A stretch of DNA of 64,000 nucleotides from Plecoglossus altivelis. Its lineage: Eukaryota; Chordata; Actinopteri; Osmeriformes; Plecoglossidae. The stretch is taken from the NCBI GenBank assembly GCA_036571765.1, contig BROE01000017.1, forward strand, positions 941,778 to 1,005,777. The letters are read 5' to 3'. Every line of letters starts with the position of its first letter. Position 1 is the stretch's first letter. Under the pieces are notes generated by a model that saw only the letters and a list, made by a program, of their open reading frames with translations, was not told the DNA's origin and did not search any database. Below, one piece after another: positions 60,851 through 64,000 of this stretch. The translations under genes and the position numbers were made by a program.

Positions 60851-63800
60851 AGAAGTCCTGGCTTCAGGGCAGCTATCAGCTTGCGTGTGCGTAACTCATG
60901 TCCTTGGCAGTCACAGATTATGGTTCTGAGCCATGTTTGCTTGATGACTAAACCAGCTTTAGGACTTTAGCTTGCTAAGTCGGCACAAGAAACTCCAGGT
61001 TTGATTCCTGCAAGTGTTGACTCATTTCTCTGACCCGCTAGAAAAATCTTACAAGTGTATTTATGTAAACTGTTCCAGCATCAGATTAGTGTTTATAGTT
61101 GCTACATGTTAGCTGGCTTTACATGGTGACATTTATACACAACTTTATTTAGTGGAATTAAGTGAAACTATGTTGCAGTTCAGTTGCATTGTCAGTAAAG
61201 CCCTCTGCAACCCGCTTGAAACTTCCTTGAAATTCCGGCAACTGTTGCAAAACTGACATTGTGTTGGATGATGAAGTTAGAATACCATTGATGTGATCTC
61301 ATTTCAACTGATTTCAACTGATCAACCATTTCAAACAAGTTAGCCAGAAAGGTTTCATGAAAGAAATGTTACATGAGATAAAATTATTTTTCAATTCCTT
61401 CCTAACTGTCAAATTGCATGGACATTTTGTCTCATGCAATTTGCAAACCTGCTACAATTTGTGTGAAAATGTCACAGTGTCTGCTAACTTTAAAAGTGGG
61501 TGTTTCACAAACTGTTACAGTGACAGGTATGTGTTTTATAGTTGTTACTGTAAGAGGTTGGCTGTTGTGGCACACAGACTGTTCTAGAGACACCGCACAT
61601 ACCTGCCCCCTGACCTGGCCCATCCTGGGGTAAATGTGTCTTGGATACTGTTTCAACTTTAACTTGGGACAAATGTCCAACCTCACAGGGTCAACACCCA
61701 CAAACTCACTCAGTCATTCTCTCTTCTCGATCTCTCTCTCTTTTCCTCTCCTACAAACATAAACACACCCTGTGTCTCATGGGACGCTAGAATGCCAAGT
61801 TGACAAGAAGATAGTTGGTCCAGTATTAAGATACCAGAGCTTTGCCACTTTGACAGCATGTTACAGACAGTGCTGATGGAGACAGGTGGCGTGGTATGGG
61901 TCTGCTGGTGTATGGATGTGTGTATGTGTGCTTGGTATGCCTGAATGTGTATAGCTTCAGTCTCTGCAGATCAACAGGGATCTACTGTAACTGCCGAGTG
62001 TTAATGTGTGTGTGCGCGCACATGTGTGTATGTTTGCATTGTGTGTGTGTGTGTGTGTGCACACATGTGTGAGTGTGCGTGTGTGTGCGCACGCCTGGCA
62101 TCGGCGCAGGGCCAGTAAGTTATGCCGATTTGTACTGTGGGTGCTATAACTGCATTCTTGTCTTGTGGTTAACTTTGGATTGAATTTCAAGCACCATGGG
62201 AAATGAATATGTCGGACAAACTTTCATAATGTTTCGGTGATTAGATTCAGCAGCACTTGAGACTGAACTCTGTCTGTTTTGCCTGTCAGATACCATCACT
62301 TTACTCTGCAATGGAAACCTTCGCTGTTGCTGTGGATATCAAAACAAACTTGAACCCGTTCACCCACACGTAGACACGTATGGACATACTCACAAACGCG
62401 CGCGCATGTACACAGTCAGGTGGGCAGTCAAAACCTGTGTGCCAAATGTAGAGTTCATACGCCATCTGTAGGCCCAATATGTGATTTATAGTATTTTATG
62501 CTTAGCTTCAGACATAAAAACAAGTCAATCAAAATAACATTGTTCTACGTTGTTGGCTATATTATGTGGCTAATTTGCTTCTATTCTTACAAAGTAAAAG
62601 TTTCAAAAATGTGTTCAACCTCCTCAGTCTGGCCTTGAGCTAGGGTAGTTTTGATCATTCAAACATATATTTGAATTTATAGTTGTAGTGTGTGGTAAGT
62701 GTATAGGGACCAGAAGAAGTTAATTTTACAGATTGACAATGCATGTTGCGGTCGCTGACCCAGCGGGCAATGGCAGAGTGTCTGGCACAGGTTGCGCCAA
62801 GTGGGTTGTCGGCGAGCGGAAAAATATCGTTTGATAAATAGAGGTCCATGACCACTGCCTGAATTTCAGGTTTTGCTAAGAGTTGTTTGTCAAAGTAACC
62901 AGTGATGGATGTTCTCAGAATGCTCTTGGTTTAACTGAGAGATAACATTGGATGCGAGTCAGTAGCTCTGGCAAATTAAAGATAAATTAAAATAAATTAA
63001 ATTAAAGCGAATTAAAGGTTAAATAACTTGTTAATCTAGCCCTGCATGCAGCCAGATGGCCAGATGGCCATATTTCGTACTTGCTTCAAAGTGATCTTAT
63101 TATATAAAATATAATAGTGTTCAATAGTGGGAATACAGCCATTCAAGGACAAGCAGAAAGAGAGAGATGGAGTCAGAGGTATAGTGTTGGAAGAGTCAGT
63201 TAGCAGTGGACCATCAGCAAACTCTGAGGAAGAAGGTTGAGTAACTTTTAACATCTCAGAAACACATCTCACACCTCATGAACTCAACAAGTCAGAGATG
63301 ACCAACGTAACTTCCTGGACTACCTGACCCTGCTCCTGGAGAGATACCTTACTGTTGGTTTACACTCCAACACTGTTCTGTCTGCTGTCACAATGGCTGG
63401 CCTTGGTTTTCTTCTACCATACCTTGGTTATGTCAGACAGATCCAATCTGAATAAGAGAATGCCTTTCTTTCTTTCTCGCTCTCTCTCTGCCTACGTTCG
63501 GCAAGAATTCCACAATGTTGTTAAAGAACTGCCTTTCCTTTCCCTCCTCCTCCCCTCCCCTTGCCTCCTGACACCTCATATTCTGTAACATTTTGTTCTG
63601 TAATAACAAGGTTCTTCCACTATGTAACATGATATGGAACTGGTGTTTGTGCTCATTCTAGTGTCGATTCATGTTTGTTTTAAAGGAAAGTCATGGATTC
63701 CCAGAGGGATCTCTAAATGAGTTTCTGGGTTGACTTGTTGACAGCTGTCTGTGATACCATACGCCCTCCCCTCATGTCCTTCCCCCCTGCCTCCCTTTTG

Positions 63801-64000
63801 TACTCTTTGTACCCTCCTCCTAACCTCCCTCCCTTCTGAAACCCTTCTGTTCTCCCTACCTCCCAGCCCCTCCAACCCCCACCCCTCTCACCACCGCTGC
63901 TTTCAACCCCCCTCCCCCTTCACCTCCTCTCCTACCACATTGTCCCACACAAACTTAGTAATCATCCCACATTTGATTTGAAGGTGGTAACCCTAGTGAT

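Larger units (their letters stand above)
58647..64000. other. Region upstream of the prob1-like gene; no gene recognised
   Basis: No conserved coding exon was found on either strand. Contents seen: an inverted repeat at 59256-59313, an AG/CT-rich stretch at 59940-60050, a MEF2-like site at 60137-60146, a tRNA-like relic near 60459, a 27-bp minisatellite at 60611-60850, alternating TG/CA tracts at 62005-62095, and a pyrimidine-rich plus strand near the right edge (63760-63940). The prob1 promoter and any non-coding 5' exons should be here. Confidence 0.5.

Overview
This window looks like nuclear DNA from a ray-finned (teleost) fish. The genes are vertebrate genes with GT-AG introns, the introns are compact, long CA/TG microsatellites and minisatellites are everywhere, and the mobile DNA (Tc1/mariner, hAT MITE, pogo-like, tRNA-headed SINE) is typical of fish. 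I cannot name the species. Five multi-exon genes were resolved to splice-site level by reading both strands. Summing exon lengths closes the reading frame for every complete gene; a sixth gene is one large coding exon.

Layout, left to right. (1) 981-22883, minus strand: ankhd1 (ankyrin repeat and KH domain protein 1). 32 coding exons are visible (about 2,506 codons); the 3' end lies off the left edge. (2) 24555-29631, minus: dck (deoxycytidine kinase), 7 exons, 262 aa. (3) 30625-34739, plus: hnrnph1-like hnRNP H, 10 coding exons, 411 aa. It is head-to-head with dck across a gap of about 0.4 kb that probably acts as a bidirectional promoter. (4) 39044-40861, plus: pfdn1 (prefoldin subunit 1), 4 exons, 122 aa. 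(5) 42655-52045, plus: slc23a1 (sodium-dependent vitamin C transporter 1), 14 exons, 617 aa; the 8-codon first exon is inferred. (6) 53184-58646, minus: a prob1-like proline-rich protein, 1,820 aa in one exon, tail-to-tail with slc23a1. (7) 58647-64000: no recognisable gene, but a near-perfect 27-bp hairpin, a MEF2-like site, a 27-bp minisatellite and a tRNA-like relic.

The genes do not form a functional pathway. They are a conserved neighbourhood: ankhd1, pfdn1, slc23a1 and prob1 are all on human 5q31, while dck sits on human 4q13, near the ankhd1 paralogue ANKRD17.

The most unusual structure is in ankhd1 intron 4. A 30-bp tandem repeat carries the last codons of exon 4 together with its 5' splice site. 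There are 14 regular units, 13 with an intact GT donor, and they stay in the exon reading frame. More decayed copies fill the rest of the intron. Choice among donors would add multiples of 10 residues (YELAQVTHTR-type) inside an ankyrin repeat without a frameshift. Milder cases of tandem repeats lying against 5' splice sites occur in other ankhd1 introns, and there are repeats in dck and slc23a1 introns.
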